Source: Gimesia alba (lineage in GTDB: Bacteria > Planctomycetota > Planctomycetia > Planctomycetales > Planctomycetaceae). Taken from it: DNA of 64,000 nt. The notes beneath the pieces were generated by a model. The model saw only the letters and a list, made by a program, of their open reading frames with translations, ran no database searches and was not told where the DNA came from. The stretch lies in contig NZ_CP036269.1 in assembly GCF_007744675.1 (NCBI RefSeq), forward strand, positions 2,769,546 to 2,833,545, written 5' to 3'. Positions 7,618 to 16,785 of this stretch are shown here, in pieces. Both the position numbers and the translations under genes were made by a program. The number at the start of each line of letters is the position of its first letter. The first letter of the stretch is position 1.

Positions 7618-7965
7618 GGTTTTGTAGCTCCCCTTTGTTTCCCAGTTTACGCTCGTCGAATGCTTTTCTCTGCGTTGCATTGCCGAGAAGGGGCAATCAA
7701 CTTGAATCAATATTGACAAAAAATCGCTTTTTTTTGTATTAAGACTCAAGTTTCATTTCTCTCACTTCCACTTCCTTTTGGTTCACACACTAGACACTCT
7801 GTCTCATTCTGTGTGGTATTGATTTCACCACATAGGAATCCCGTTTACTTTGAAACAACTCTGTTTCCCTATCATCAATTTCCATTCCAGATAAACCTGA
7901 TTGTTTCCTTTCAGGTACGAATCCATTGCATAGGATCTCCTGTCAATTTGATGGGCTGTTAAGTC
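7618..7965 (+). other. Intergenic leader between ftsI and the flagellar cluster
   Basis: No gene is seen. After ftsI there is a nested hairpin (CTCG 7652-7655 with CGAG 7684-7687; AATGC 7659-7663 with GCATT 7677-7681) without a T-run. A promoter candidate lies at 7713-7742. Downstream, TGTGGT (7812-7817) pairs with ACCACA (7827-7832), giving a long and partly folded 5' leader of about 215 bases before the TPR gene. Confidence 0.4.
7713..7742 (+). promoter_or_regulatory. Predicted sigma-70 promoter ahead of the TPR/flagellar run
   Basis: A perfect TTGACA (7713-7718) is followed after 18 bases by TATTAA (7737-7742), a 4 of 6 match to the -10 consensus. The spacer holds a long T tract. No other convincing promoter was found before the flagellar genes, but this one may serve only the TPR gene. 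Confidence 0.4.
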
Positions 7966-10569
7966 ATGGCAGAAGAAAACGAAGATCAACCCGAATCAGA
8001 TGAAGCTGCGAACGTAGCGGTACAAGAACCGCCCGCGGACAAAGCTGAAGAAACTGCGGTCGAGGAGACCGAAGCGGTTGCGCTCTCGTTACGTGATAAG
8101 GTTACGAAGTTTGCCAAAGCCCGCTGGAAGCTTCTGGGAGGGGCTGCATCTGTTTTAACGTTGCTGTCAATCTATTTGTTATCAGGGACGGGGGAGCCTG
8201 AAAAGACTCCCAAAGAGAAGTTGGCAGAAGCGTTGCAGACTCTGGAAACTTCACAGGATGCGAAATCCTGGGCTCAAGCTCAGAAAATGGCATATGACCT
8301 GAAAAAAGAGGAATATCAGGACCCTGATTTTCCAGGGGCCTTGTACTATATCTTTGGTGTAGTTGCGTTTCGTAATGCCGAGGAATTACAAGGAGAAGCT
8401 CAGGACAAACAGTATTTAATCGCCAGCCGTTATCTTAAAGAGGCAGAGCGAAGGGCCATTGATCAGGAGCACCGTCCTGAGTGGTGTTATGCCTTGGGAA
8501 CCTGTCTCAATTTGCTGGGGTCTGCCAAGCAGTCACGTTCTTTACTGGAAGAGGCGGTCGAGACTTTTCCAGCTGGAAGATTAAAAGCCTCAATGTTACT
8601 GACTGACATCTATCTTGATCACAAAGCCGATGCTGAACTGAAAAAGGCATTCGAGTTAAATACGGATGCCATTCAGATTGAAGGCCTGGATGTTGAGACA
8701 CTGGATCGATTGTATTTACAGCGTGCACAGATTTTTCTGGCACAGGGGAAGAACGAGCAGGCACAAAAGGTTCTGGCTCAGGTGAAACAGAAGGAGTCTG
8801 TGAATCAGGTAACGCTTGTGTTCCAGGCACAGACGATGATGGCTGAGGGAAAATATAAAGAGGCATTATCGATTCTGGCTCCGGTGAAAGATAATCTGGG
8901 ACTGGAACGGAAATTTCCCAGGCAAGCCTCTTATTTAATGGGGTTGTGTGCTGAATCTTTACACGATGATGAAGCTGCGATCGGTTTTTATGAGCAGACA
9001 ACGTATCGTTATGCTGGGACTCATGAAGGACTGGCTGCCGATTTGCATCTTGCTGAGTTATTACGGAAAAACGGACGAACAGAAGAGGCATTGATTGCCT
9101 ATCGAAAGTCTTTGAGATCGATTGAGAATCCCGATGAATTTCGTAATCGCTGGATCAATCTGGAACGGATTCAGAAGTATGTGCTGGATGCCTGGAATGA
9201 CTGGGTAGACGAAGACAAGATTAAAAATGGAGTGACCCACTTCAATGCCGCAATTCAGCTGTCGGATTATCTGACTCCCGTGTTTCCCGAAGTGCAGGCT
9301 AAAGAACTGGCGGCGAATGCAAATCGTCGTTGGGCGGAGTATTTAGAGCGTCTCTACGAAGACTCTACCGTTTCAGAACAAGAGGCATTGAGACCCAAAT
9401 TGAACGAGCGGTGGAAACAGAGCGGGATCGCCTATTTCGAGCTTGCCAGGAAATTGAGTACTTCTGATCGCTATGGCGAAATTTTGTCGATTTCTGCGGA
9501 GCACTTCCAGAAGGGGCATGATTTTGAGACGGCCTTAAATGTGCTGACGCGTTTCATCAATACGAATCCGGATAAGCAAATGTCTCAGGCGCTGGTACGC
9601 CGCGGTGAGATTCTGCTTGAGCTGGATCGGCTTGATCAAGCCATTGATCATTTTCAGCGTGTGATCACCAACTATCCCACAGATGTGGCTTCGTTTGAGG
9701 CAAAGTATCTGATGGGAGTCGCTTATCTGGAAAAAAATGATCTGGATCGCGCCCAGGAAGTCTGGAAAAACATCCTGGAATCCAGCAATTTGACTCCGAA
9801 AGCAAAACAGTGGGGCGATTCACTGTTTTCACTGGGAAAACTGAATTTTCATCTGGGGAAAATTTCGGATTCAAAAAAAGACAATGTTGAGCAGGAGACA
9901 ACTGCAGAACAGCAATCGCCGCCAAAGGTAAAGAATGTTTATTACGAAGAAGCAACGAACCGGCTGCGTGAATATGTTGATCGGTATCCTGACTCTGAAA
10001 AAGTTCACGAAGCACGGTATCTATTAGCACGTTCGCTTCAGAATCTGGCCGACCAGCCTTTTCGGGAAATGAAAGATGCGAAAACAGATAATGCACGGCA
10101 GGAACTTAAGCGGAAACAGTTTGCTTATTTAAATATGGCCAATGAGCAACTTCAGATTTTGAACCGAGAATTGCGAAGATTGGAAAGTCTGGATCGGCTT
10201 GACGCGCTGGGAAAACGCTTATTGAAGTCAACTTGTTTTGGAATGGCACATTTGCTGTATCTGACTGAAGAGTACGAAGAAGCAATAAAATACTATCATG
10301 ATGCGGTCAATCGCTATCCACAGTGCACCGAGGTTTTGATTGCTTATATGAAAATGTCAGGCTGCTATGAAAGTCTGGGGAAAAAAAACGAAGCCAAAAG
10401 CATGATTGAACAGGCAAAGATTATTTTGAGACAGATGCCCGATAGTGTATTCGATTCCAAGGCGACCAATCTGGGACGCGAAGAGTGGAATCGCTGGTTG
10501 GACTGGTCTCGCGAATTACGTGATTCCGATAACCGGACAAAGCAAGCGCAAGATGGAACTGGTGTTTAA
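7966..10569 (+). CDS. Membrane-anchored tetratricopeptide-repeat protein
   Basis: An 867-residue protein of unknown function. The first 55 residues are acidic (Glu, Asp, Ala, Val) and cytoplasmic by prediction; a membrane segment follows near residues 58-72 (LGGAASVLTLLSIYLLSG). The rest is helical with many TPR-type repeats, e.g. YALGTCLNLLGSAKQSRSL, LVRRGEILLELDRLDQAIDH and AHLLYLTEEYEEAIKYYHDA, some of them in the style of periplasmic YfgC/BamD-like TPRs. It probably acts as a periplasmic scaffold. It precedes the FlgN-like gene by 96 bases on the same strand, which hints at a link with flagellar or envelope assembly, but nothing in the protein proves it. Confidence 0.75.
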   Translation: MAEENEDQPESDEAANVAVQEPPADKAEETAVEETEAVALSLRDKVTKFAKARWKLLGGAASVLTLLSIYLLSGTGEPEKTPKEKLAEALQTLETSQDAKSWAQAQKMAYDLKKEEYQDPDFPGALYYIFGVVAFRNAEELQGEAQDKQYLIASRYLKEAERRAIDQEHRPEWCYALGTCLNLLGSAKQSRSLLEEAVETFPAGRLKASMLLTDIYLDHKADAELKKAFELNTDAIQIEGLDVETLDRLYLQRAQIFLAQGKNEQAQKVLAQVKQKESVNQVTLVFQAQTMMAEGKYKEALSILAPVKDNLGLERKFPRQASYLMGLCAESLHDDEAAIGFYEQTTYRYAGTHEGLAADLHLAELLRKNGRTEEALIAYRKSLRSIENPDEFRNRWINLERIQKYVLDAWNDWVDEDKIKNGVTHFNAAIQLSDYLTPVFPEVQAKELAANANRRWAEYLERLYEDSTVSEQEALRPKLNERWKQSGIAYFELARKLSTSDRYGEILSISAEHFQKGHDFETALNVLTRFINTNPDKQMSQALVRRGEILLELDRLDQAIDHFQRVITNYPTDVASFEAKYLMGVAYLEKNDLDRAQEVWKNILESSNLTPKAKQWGDSLFSLGKLNFHLGKISDSKKDNVEQETTAEQQSPPKVKNVYYEEATNRLREYVDRYPDSEKVHEARYLLARSLQNLADQPFREMKDAKTDNARQELKRKQFAYLNMANEQLQILNRELRRLESLDRLDALGKRLLKSTCFGMAHLLYLTEEYEEAIKYYHDAVNRYPQCTEVLIAYMKMSGCYESLGKKNEAKSMIEQAKIILRQMPDSVFDSKATNLGREEWNRWLDWSRELRDSDNRTKQAQDGTGV

Positions 10570-10665
10570 TATTTAGTTTACAGAAATGGAATTAACCTGG
10601 AATTCAGAATCGTATTGTAGTCTGTTCCAGATGTAATTTAACTCGAAAAGTGATGCAGTTATTTT

Positions 10666-11118
10666 ATGACCTCCACAGAGATGATTGATTACTTCAAACT
10701 GTTTTCAGTTCGCCTGGAATATTCAAAGGCGCTGTTGAAGCTTTCGTTTCAACAACAGGATCTGATTAACCAGGATGACTATTCCGGCTTACTGGATGTG
10801 TTGGGGAAAAAGCAGCGATTACTGGGTCAACTGGACCAGTATAAAAAACAGTTGCCTGCACTCTGGGAAAAATGGAAGAGTGACAGAGATCAGTTGCCTG
10901 AGGAAAAACGAGAATCATGTGAGCGGATTCTTAGTGAGTCTGAAGCGGTGTTGGCGAAACTGCTCGAAAATGAAGATACCAGCACACAGTGTATGGTTGA
11001 CCGTCGTGATCGTACGAAGCAGCAGATTCAGTCGTTGAATCAAGGAGAAAAAGTAGGTGAAGCGTATCGTGACAGTCTGGCGCCGGTGACGCATCGGCAT
11101 TTGAATATAGATCAGTAG
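10666..11118 (+). CDS. FlgN-like flagellar export chaperone
   Basis: A 150-residue, all-helical, highly charged protein with long amphipathic helices (YSGLLDVLGKKQRLLGQLDQ, ESEAVLAKLLENEDTS) and a C-terminal basic stretch. FlgN and FliT chaperones, which guard hook-filament junction proteins before export, share this size and helix pattern and often have the Leu-x-x-K-Q-x-L motif seen here. Gene position at the head of the flagellar run agrees. It could also be an unrelated coiled-coil protein; the family is weakly conserved. Confidence 0.6.
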   Translation: MTSTEMIDYFKLFSVRLEYSKALLKLSFQQQDLINQDDYSGLLDVLGKKQRLLGQLDQYKKQLPALWEKWKSDRDQLPEEKRESCERILSESEAVLAKLLENEDTSTQCMVDRRDRTKQQIQSLNQGEKVGEAYRDSLAPVTHRHLNIDQ

Positions 11119-11175
11119 TGACAAAGATTCTCGAAAAAGAAACGTTTACCTTTCAGTAAGACAGGTTATGAATAA

Positions 11176-12624
11176 ATGAATAAAAGTGTAATGAAGCATT
11201 CTGCAGGACGTGGAATCGTTCAGGTTGTATCTGAGGACCGGATTCGCCGGTTGGAAGTCTGTACTCAATTTTCAAATTTGGGATACACGGTGATTCCTCT
11301 GGCGGACGTTGTGTTTTCACAAGGGACACGGCTTCCTGAGGCAGATGTCTGCGTGCTGCTGGATCAAAAGGCCATTTCCGAATTTATGATTACGGTGGAG
11401 TCGGTTCCAGAGGATAATTTAATTCCAGTCTTGTATTATCCGGCCTTCAGCAATGATGTGTCGCAGGCCTTTTTGAATCCGTCTCGCACAGCTGTTCATG
11501 AAACGATGGCCCCCTTTGCTGAATTGAGATCTGAGGATTCACTGGACAGTATCAGTCGCCTGTTGGATTCTGCGATCAAATATGCCCGGTTATCTCGTGA
11601 ATGCCACGATTTGATTGCTGAACTCAATGCACGCTCCAGCCGCCGACTGATTGGTTATAGTCAGGCCATTCAGACTCTGAGAGATCGCATTGCCGATGTG
11701 GTGCATTTACAGACGCCTGTGTTAGTGCAGGGAGTGGCAGGCTCTGACTTGTCGCTGGTAGCAGAGATTATTCATGATTCACGGTTCCTGAATTACCAGC
11801 CGTTCATCAAGGTGAATTGCAGCAGCTTGACTACTGAAAATATTGAACGGGAGCTGTCAGGCTATTTTACTCATGAAGCAAGTCATTATTCAAATGAGCC
11901 TGTCTGGAATCCTGGTCAGATTGAGCAGGCGGAGGGGGGGACGCTGGTTTTCGATCAGGTGCACCTGGCATCGTTGCCTGTGCAGGCGATTTTATTGAAA
12001 GTGTTAGAAAGCGGCGAGTATTTTTCCCCGGAAGACAGCCAACACAAAAAATTGAACTGCCGTATTATTTCGACGAGCCATGTTTCACTCAAAGATTTGA
12101 GCGCGCAAAATCAATTCAAGAGAAAGCTGGCAGGGATTCTCTCACAGTCAATGATTTCCGTCCCTCGTTTGAATGATCGTAAAGAAGATCTGGCCTTGCT
12201 GACAGAACATCTGTTGAACGAAGTGTCTCAGTCTGAAGGAACAATTCCCAAACTTTTGACTTTAGATGGTCTGGAATTACTAAAGAAGCATGACTGGGTT
12301 GGTGATGTTCAAGAACTACGAAATCTGATTCGACATGTGAATCGGGTTGATAATGGTCTCCGTCTGGATGCCGCCAGTTTATTGCCCTGGATTGGATCAG
12401 AAGCTCTCTCAGACACAGATGCTTTAGCAGGCATGACATTGCGGGAGATGGAGCAGAAGTTAATTGAGAGTACGTTTGCCCGGTGTGGCGGTAACCGGGA
12501 AAATACCGCACAAATGCTGGATATTGGATTGCGGACACTGTCAGGCAAGTTGAGATCATACGGATATCCCCCACGCGGAGGCCCGGATTCCAAGCGGAGC
12601 TTTACAGTCAAGCGAGCTGCTTGA
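11176..12624 (+). CDS. Degenerate sigma-54-type (NtrC family) regulator
   Basis: A 482-residue protein with the plan of a bacterial enhancer-binding protein: receiver-like N-terminus (about 1-140), AAA+ domain (about 158-385), and a Fis-type helix-turn-helix (GGNRENTAQMLDIGLRTLSG) at the C-terminus. The working parts of the ATPase are altered. Walker A reads QGVAGSDLSL (about 185-194) with no lysine; Walker B reads GGTLVFDQVH, with Gln261 where the catalytic Glu should be; the GAFTGA loop that touches sigma-54 is replaced by GYFTHEA (229-235); and the arginine-finger segment reads FKRKLAGIL. It should therefore not activate sigma-54 by ATP hydrolysis. It may bind DNA as a passive regulator or pair with an intact activator. 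It lies just ahead of flgB, in the place of a flagellar master regulator such as FleQ/FlrA. The gap to flgB is 39 bases. Confidence 0.8.
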   Translation: MNKSVMKHSAGRGIVQVVSEDRIRRLEVCTQFSNLGYTVIPLADVVFSQGTRLPEADVCVLLDQKAISEFMITVESVPEDNLIPVLYYPAFSNDVSQAFLNPSRTAVHETMAPFAELRSEDSLDSISRLLDSAIKYARLSRECHDLIAELNARSSRRLIGYSQAIQTLRDRIADVVHLQTPVLVQGVAGSDLSLVAEIIHDSRFLNYQPFIKVNCSSLTTENIERELSGYFTHEASHYSNEPVWNPGQIEQAEGGTLVFDQVHLASLPVQAILLKVLESGEYFSPEDSQHKKLNCRIISTSHVSLKDLSAQNQFKRKLAGILSQSMISVPRLNDRKEDLALLTEHLLNEVSQSEGTIPKLLTLDGLELLKKHDWVGDVQELRNLIRHVNRVDNGLRLDAASLLPWIGSEALSDTDALAGMTLREMEQKLIESTFARCGGNRENTAQMLDIGLRTLSGKLRSYGYPPRGGPDSKRSFTVKRAA

Positions 12625-12663
12625 CTGTCGATCAGTGTTGTTTCATTTTGTAAGGTGGTTTTC

Positions 12664-13128
12664 ATGTTAGAGCAAATGCTGAATTCGAAATCATTGCCAT
12701 TGCTGGAAAAAATGGCTGCGTTCACGGAACGCAGACAGGATGTTCTGGCTGGTAATATCGCGAATATCGATACGCCAACTTATAAAATGCGTGATTTGCC
12801 GGTTGCAGAATTTCAAAAGGCATTACGCGAAGCGGTTGAATTGAAATCAAAACTGAATGAGCCCGCTGCGCAACAGTCCTTAGCGATGCCTGTGACACTT
12901 GGTAATCATCAGCCGGTCGAAACAGAACTGGAAAAATTGTTTCCTCGCAGCCTGTTTCAGGCCCGGGAAGCCGCGCCCCAGAACATCACGTTTCAGGATG
13001 ATAATAATCGGAGTATCGAGTCTCAGGTGATGCGGATGACGAAAAACTCAATGATGCAGCAGTTTGCCGTTGAGGTCATGATGGCTCAGTTGAATCAGTT
13101 GATGACTGTTATTTCAGAGCGTGCCTAG
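12664..13128 (+). CDS. flgB: Flagellar basal-body rod protein FlgB
   Basis: Proximal rod subunit, exported and assembled in the periplasm. The N-terminal rod signature is clear: TERRQDVLAGNIANIDTPTY, with the NIAN(I/V)DTP(T/N)Y core. The C-terminus ends in the amphipathic helix MAQLNQLMTVISERA that packs into the rod. ATG 12664 is used because AAGGTGG lies just upstream; an in-frame GTG at 12655 lies inside that ribosome-binding sequence. The product has 154 residues. It opens the flgB-flgC-fliE block. Confidence 0.93.
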   Translation: MLEQMLNSKSLPLLEKMAAFTERRQDVLAGNIANIDTPTYKMRDLPVAEFQKALREAVELKSKLNEPAAQQSLAMPVTLGNHQPVETELEKLFPRSLFQAREAAPQNITFQDDNNRSIESQVMRMTKNSMMQQFAVEVMMAQLNQLMTVISERA

Positions 13129-13182
13129 TTCAAACCCTGAACCGGAGTACAAAAACGATACATTATCGAGGAGGAGCAGGAC

Positions 13183-13596
13183 ATGTTAAAAGGAATTGAT
13201 ATCAGTACCAGTGCCCTGGTGGCGCAGCGTCAGCGGATGAATACCATCGCTGGTAACATTGCTTCGGTGAATGTCGCTTATGATCCCAATAGTGGAGAAG
13301 AGCCCTTTTATCGTCGAATTGTGACATTTCAGACTGACACGGAGAGCTTAGATCAGGAATCTTCGGCTGTGGGGGTGAAGTATAAGGTCGAAATTGATAC
13401 AGACACACCTCTCAGAAAAACATATGATCCCGGACACCGTTATGCGGATCAGGACGGGAACGTTACGTATCCCAATATTGATGTGGTGGCCGAGTTTGTG
13501 AATGCCCTGGAAGCGGGGCGTGCTTACGAGGCAAATATTTCCGCATTGGATGTTACGAAAGACATGTTCAATACTTCATTACGAATTCTGGCCTGA
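13183..13596 (+). CDS. flgC: Flagellar basal-body rod protein FlgC
   Basis: Second proximal rod protein. The start ISTSALVAQRQRMNTIAGNIASVN and the end LEAGRAYEANISALDVTKDM match the two halves of the FlgC rod fold, with the conserved NVDVVxEFVNxLEA-type stretch (PNIDVVAEFVNALEA). Length is 137 residues, the usual size. AGGAGGAG stands 8 bases before ATG 13183, one of the strongest ribosome-binding sites in the cluster. Confidence 0.95.
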   Translation: MLKGIDISTSALVAQRQRMNTIAGNIASVNVAYDPNSGEEPFYRRIVTFQTDTESLDQESSAVGVKYKVEIDTDTPLRKTYDPGHRYADQDGNVTYPNIDVVAEFVNALEAGRAYEANISALDVTKDMFNTSLRILA

Positions 13597-13657
13597 GGGT
13601 TCGGGTTTCGAATAAAAAATCAGTTTTATTTCATCTGATCTCAGGGAAGGGAATAGG

Positions 13658-13972
13658 ATGACAAGTTCCATCAGTCAAATTGGAAACACGTTTTTGCCGG
13701 GAATTCCACCGGTAGGTCTGAATGAGAATTCCACGGGGGGCGTTAGCGGTGGGCTTTCTTTCAAGGACATGATGCTGCAGTCGCTTGATAATGTCAATCA
13801 GTTGCAGGTTCAATCGGATCAGGCGATCGAAGGTGGATTGTTAGGTGAAGACATTACGCAGGCAGAGGTGTTTTCTTCTATTAAGAAGGCCGATCTGGCA
13901 CTTCGGATGATGGTTCAGATGCGAAATAAACTACTGGAAGCCTATAACGAAATTCAGAATATGCAGTTATAA
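13658..13972 (+). CDS. fliE: Flagellar hook-basal body protein FliE
   Basis: Adapter that joins the MS ring and export gate to the rod. The conserved core SFKDMMLQSLDNVNQLQ and the end KADLALRMMVQMRNKLLEAYNEI are typical of FliE, including the RN-K-L-x-A-Y-x-E-I tail. Length 104 residues. It follows flgC by 61 bases and precedes fliF by 64. Confidence 0.93.
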   Translation: MTSSISQIGNTFLPGIPPVGLNENSTGGVSGGLSFKDMMLQSLDNVNQLQVQSDQAIEGGLLGEDITQAEVFSSIKKADLALRMMVQMRNKLLEAYNEIQNMQL

Positions 13973-14036
13973 GGCTACCACGAGCCAGCACGTTACTTCA
14001 CCATTTTGACACGGACTCGTCGATTGGTCACCCGGT

Positions 14037-15653
14037 ATGGATACTATCAAAAAAATCTATCAGCAGTTTACAGACTTGTTTCAGTCGATGTCAGGCAGTC
14101 AGCGCGCGATCCTGTTGACGGTGCCTGCCTTGATGATGCTGGCATTTGCCTTTCTCTTTTTCCGGGAAAGCAACTCCAGCTACGTCTCGCTCTCGTTGGG
14201 TAAAGATTTTACGACGCAGGAAGTGATTCACGCTGAGGAAGTTCTCCTCCGAGCAGGTCTGACTGATTTCACGCGTAAAGGTCAGCGGATCATGGTTCCG
14301 CAGACAGAAGTCCCCCGGTATAACGCGGCTCTGATTGAAGGGGGCGGTTTGCCGACCGACTGGGCTTCGGAATGGCAGGAACAGTTTGAAAAATCGAGTA
14401 TGTTCGTCAGCAAGGATCAACTGCAGGTGATGCGGGATATTGCACTGGGAAACCAGCTACGTAGGATGATTCGGGCGATTCCTTCGATTGAAGATGCCAG
14501 TGTGATGTGGGCGCGTTCGAAGAAGCGTTTGCGCTGGAATAATACGACTCCGGAAGTCACTGCGACGGTGATGGTCCAACCGCGTCCGGGGAGAGAGATG
14601 TCCCCGACTTTGATCACCAGCCTGCGGGCAGCGGTCGCGACGATGGTCCCCGATTTATCGGCGGAATCGGTGACTGTGTTTGATCAGTCAACGGGAACCT
14701 CTTATACGGCTGATGATAAAAACGATGCATTTGACGGGAAATTCATCAGCTGGGTAAATAAACACACGAAGAATTATCAGGATAAGATTCATGATTCACT
14801 GTCGTATATTCCTGATGTGATTGTGAACGTGAATGTCGATGTAGAAAATCTGAAACGTTATGTAGAACGTAAGCAGGAAATCAATAAGGATGGAACCGTC
14901 ACATTGCAGTCCAAAGAGCAATCCAGTGAGCGGAAAATTGTAGAGAAGCCTGTACGGGCAGAACCGGGAGCACGATCGAATCAACCGAATTCTCTGTCAG
15001 TGGCGCGTGGCAATGAAAAAGATGAAAAGGTGACGGAAACCAATAATCAAACGACGTCCGCACCCTCCTTCACCTGGACAGAAAAAGAGTTTGTGGCCGC
15101 CATGCCCAGTACGGTGCAAGTTTCGATTTCGATTCCGGAAGACTATTATGCTGCCGTTGCTGAGAAACGTGGCATTCAGAAAGGGGAAGCCGATGCGGAC
15201 ATTGCCGCTTTTAAACAAGCGACTGATGCCATCAAGCTGGAAGTGGAAACGAGCATCCAGAAACATATTCAGAAACTGATTCCCTCACAATCAGCTACCG
15301 ATGCGGTGAGTGTAGCCTCTTATGTGCGGGTCGATCAAAATGTGCCTGAAGTCGCTTTACCGCTGACCGAAAGTGTTGGTGAATTTGTCAGTCAGTGGGG
15401 AAGTACCCTTGGTCTTGGACTGTTTGCCATCTGGGCATTATGGATGCTCAATAAAAGCATGCCTCAAATGGAGGAAGTTGAGACAGAGGCGATTGTCCCT
15501 CCAATGGACCGGTCAGCGTCTGCGTCATCAGATGAAGAAGAAGAGAAACCGAAGAGTACACCGACACAACGCGATGAAGTTCAACTTCTCGTTCGCGATA
15601 ACCCTGAAGTGGCAGCGATGGTATTGAGTAAGTGGATTCACTCGAAATCGTAA
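14037..15653 (+). CDS. fliF: Flagellar MS-ring protein FliF
   Basis: Forms the MS ring in the inner membrane on which the motor is built. It has two membrane segments, near residues 22-45 (QRAILLTVPALMMLAFAF) and near 455-475 (LGLGLFAIWALWML), with a long periplasmic part between them that contains the ring-building motifs (RRMIRAIPSIEDASVMWA). The cytoplasmic C-terminus ends with VRDNPEVAAMVLSKWIHS, the FliG-binding tail. Length 538 residues. The fliG start is 57 bases downstream. Confidence 0.95.
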   Translation: MDTIKKIYQQFTDLFQSMSGSQRAILLTVPALMMLAFAFLFFRESNSSYVSLSLGKDFTTQEVIHAEEVLLRAGLTDFTRKGQRIMVPQTEVPRYNAALIEGGGLPTDWASEWQEQFEKSSMFVSKDQLQVMRDIALGNQLRRMIRAIPSIEDASVMWARSKKRLRWNNTTPEVTATVMVQPRPGREMSPTLITSLRAAVATMVPDLSAESVTVFDQSTGTSYTADDKNDAFDGKFISWVNKHTKNYQDKIHDSLSYIPDVIVNVNVDVENLKRYVERKQEINKDGTVTLQSKEQSSERKIVEKPVRAEPGARSNQPNSLSVARGNEKDEKVTETNNQTTSAPSFTWTEKEFVAAMPSTVQVSISIPEDYYAAVAEKRGIQKGEADADIAAFKQATDAIKLEVETSIQKHIQKLIPSQSATDAVSVASYVRVDQNVPEVALPLTESVGEFVSQWGSTLGLGLFAIWALWMLNKSMPQMEEVETEAIVPPMDRSASASSDEEEEKPKSTPTQRDEVQLLVRDNPEVAAMVLSKWIHSKS

Positions 15654-15709
15654 CCGGGATGTGTCTTCAAAACTCGCTAATGTAAATTATTTGGACTGTG
15701 GGCAGAAAT

Positions 15710-16705
15710 ATGGATGAACTGCAAAAAGCTGCGATTTTGTTATTGAGCCTGGATAAGGCACTGGCTGCAGAAGTGCTCAGTTTGATGTCGAAAGAAGATG
15801 TCGAAAAAGTGACAATGATGATTGCCCGCATGCAAGACGTTTCGAAAGAGCAGCAAGCCAGCGTATTAAATGAATTTACAGCGCTGCGTGGCGAACAGAC
15901 TACGATGGAACGGGGCGGGTTGGATGCCGTCAATGAGCTGCTGGAACAGTCACTGGGGAAAGAAGGCGCGGGCTCGATTCTGGATAGTATTAACCAGACG
16001 ATGAATTCGGTGCCGTTTGGTTTTTTGCAGAAATCCGGAGCGAACAATCTGCTGACATTTATTATCGAAGAACATCCCCAGACGATCGCCATGATTATGT
16101 CGCATTTACCGAGTAACATGGCAGCCGAAGTGCTGGCCGGTCTGCCGTCCAACAAGCAGATGGATGTGATTAAACGCATTGCCAATATGGAGCAAACCAG
16201 TCCGGAAGTGATCAGGGATGTGGAAAAGAGCCTTGAGCACCGCATGAAAAATACGTTCAGCCAGGGAATGGAAAAAGCCGGGGGTGTGGAACTGGTTGCA
16301 GAAATTCTGAACGTAACGGACCGGATGACAAACAAAGGGATTCTGGAAAGTATGGACCAGGATACCCCCGATCTGGCTGATGAAATTCGGCGTTTGATGT
16401 TTGTCTTTGATGATCTGGTAAAACTGGATGGTAAGGCGATCCAGGCTCTGCTGAAAGAAGTGGACAATAATCAGTGGGCAGTGGCACTTAAAGGTGCTTC
16501 TGAAGAAATCAAACAGAAAGTTCTCAGCAATCTGTCACAACGGGCTGCTGATATGCTACGCGAAGAAATGGAATATCTGGGACCAATCAAGGTCAGTGAT
16601 GTTGAAGCAGTTCAGCAGCAGATTGTTGACAGCGTTAGACGACTGGAAGATGCCGGCGAAATTGAGGTGGCAGCCGGTAATGAAAGTGAGCAGTACATTA
16701 CCTGA
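15710..16705 (+). CDS. fliG: Flagellar motor switch protein FliG
   Basis: Rotor protein that couples FliF to the stator and sets rotation direction. All three helical domains are present: the N-terminal FliF-binding domain (QKAAILLLSLDK), the middle domain with the EHPQTIA motif (IIEEHPQTIAMIMSHLP), and the charge-bearing C-terminal domain (FDDLVKLDGKAIQALLKEVD) with the conserved stator-facing charged residues. ATG 15710 fits the family start better than an in-frame GTG at 15698; length 331 residues. Confidence 0.96.
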   Translation: MDELQKAAILLLSLDKALAAEVLSLMSKEDVEKVTMMIARMQDVSKEQQASVLNEFTALRGEQTTMERGGLDAVNELLEQSLGKEGAGSILDSINQTMNSVPFGFLQKSGANNLLTFIIEEHPQTIAMIMSHLPSNMAAEVLAGLPSNKQMDVIKRIANMEQTSPEVIRDVEKSLEHRMKNTFSQGMEKAGGVELVAEILNVTDRMTNKGILESMDQDTPDLADEIRRLMFVFDDLVKLDGKAIQALLKEVDNNQWAVALKGASEEIKQKVLSNLSQRAADMLREEMEYLGPIKVSDVEAVQQQIVDSVRRLEDAGEIEVAAGNESEQYIT

Positions 16706-16785
16706 TTTCCAGCACACAGATTTTTATCCGTCAAAGCGAATCATTCTCACTCCTTGAAATTCAGAATAGAAATAAAGTCAGCAGC

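Noticed and set aside
8507..9091. 194-codon minus-strand frame over the TPR gene
   Set aside because: Mirror of a clear TPR gene; no start signal and no similarity.
15667..16467. 266-codon minus-strand frame covering fliG
   Set aside because: Long but very Ser/Ile/Arg-rich and antisense to a strongly conserved gene; codon-mirror effect.
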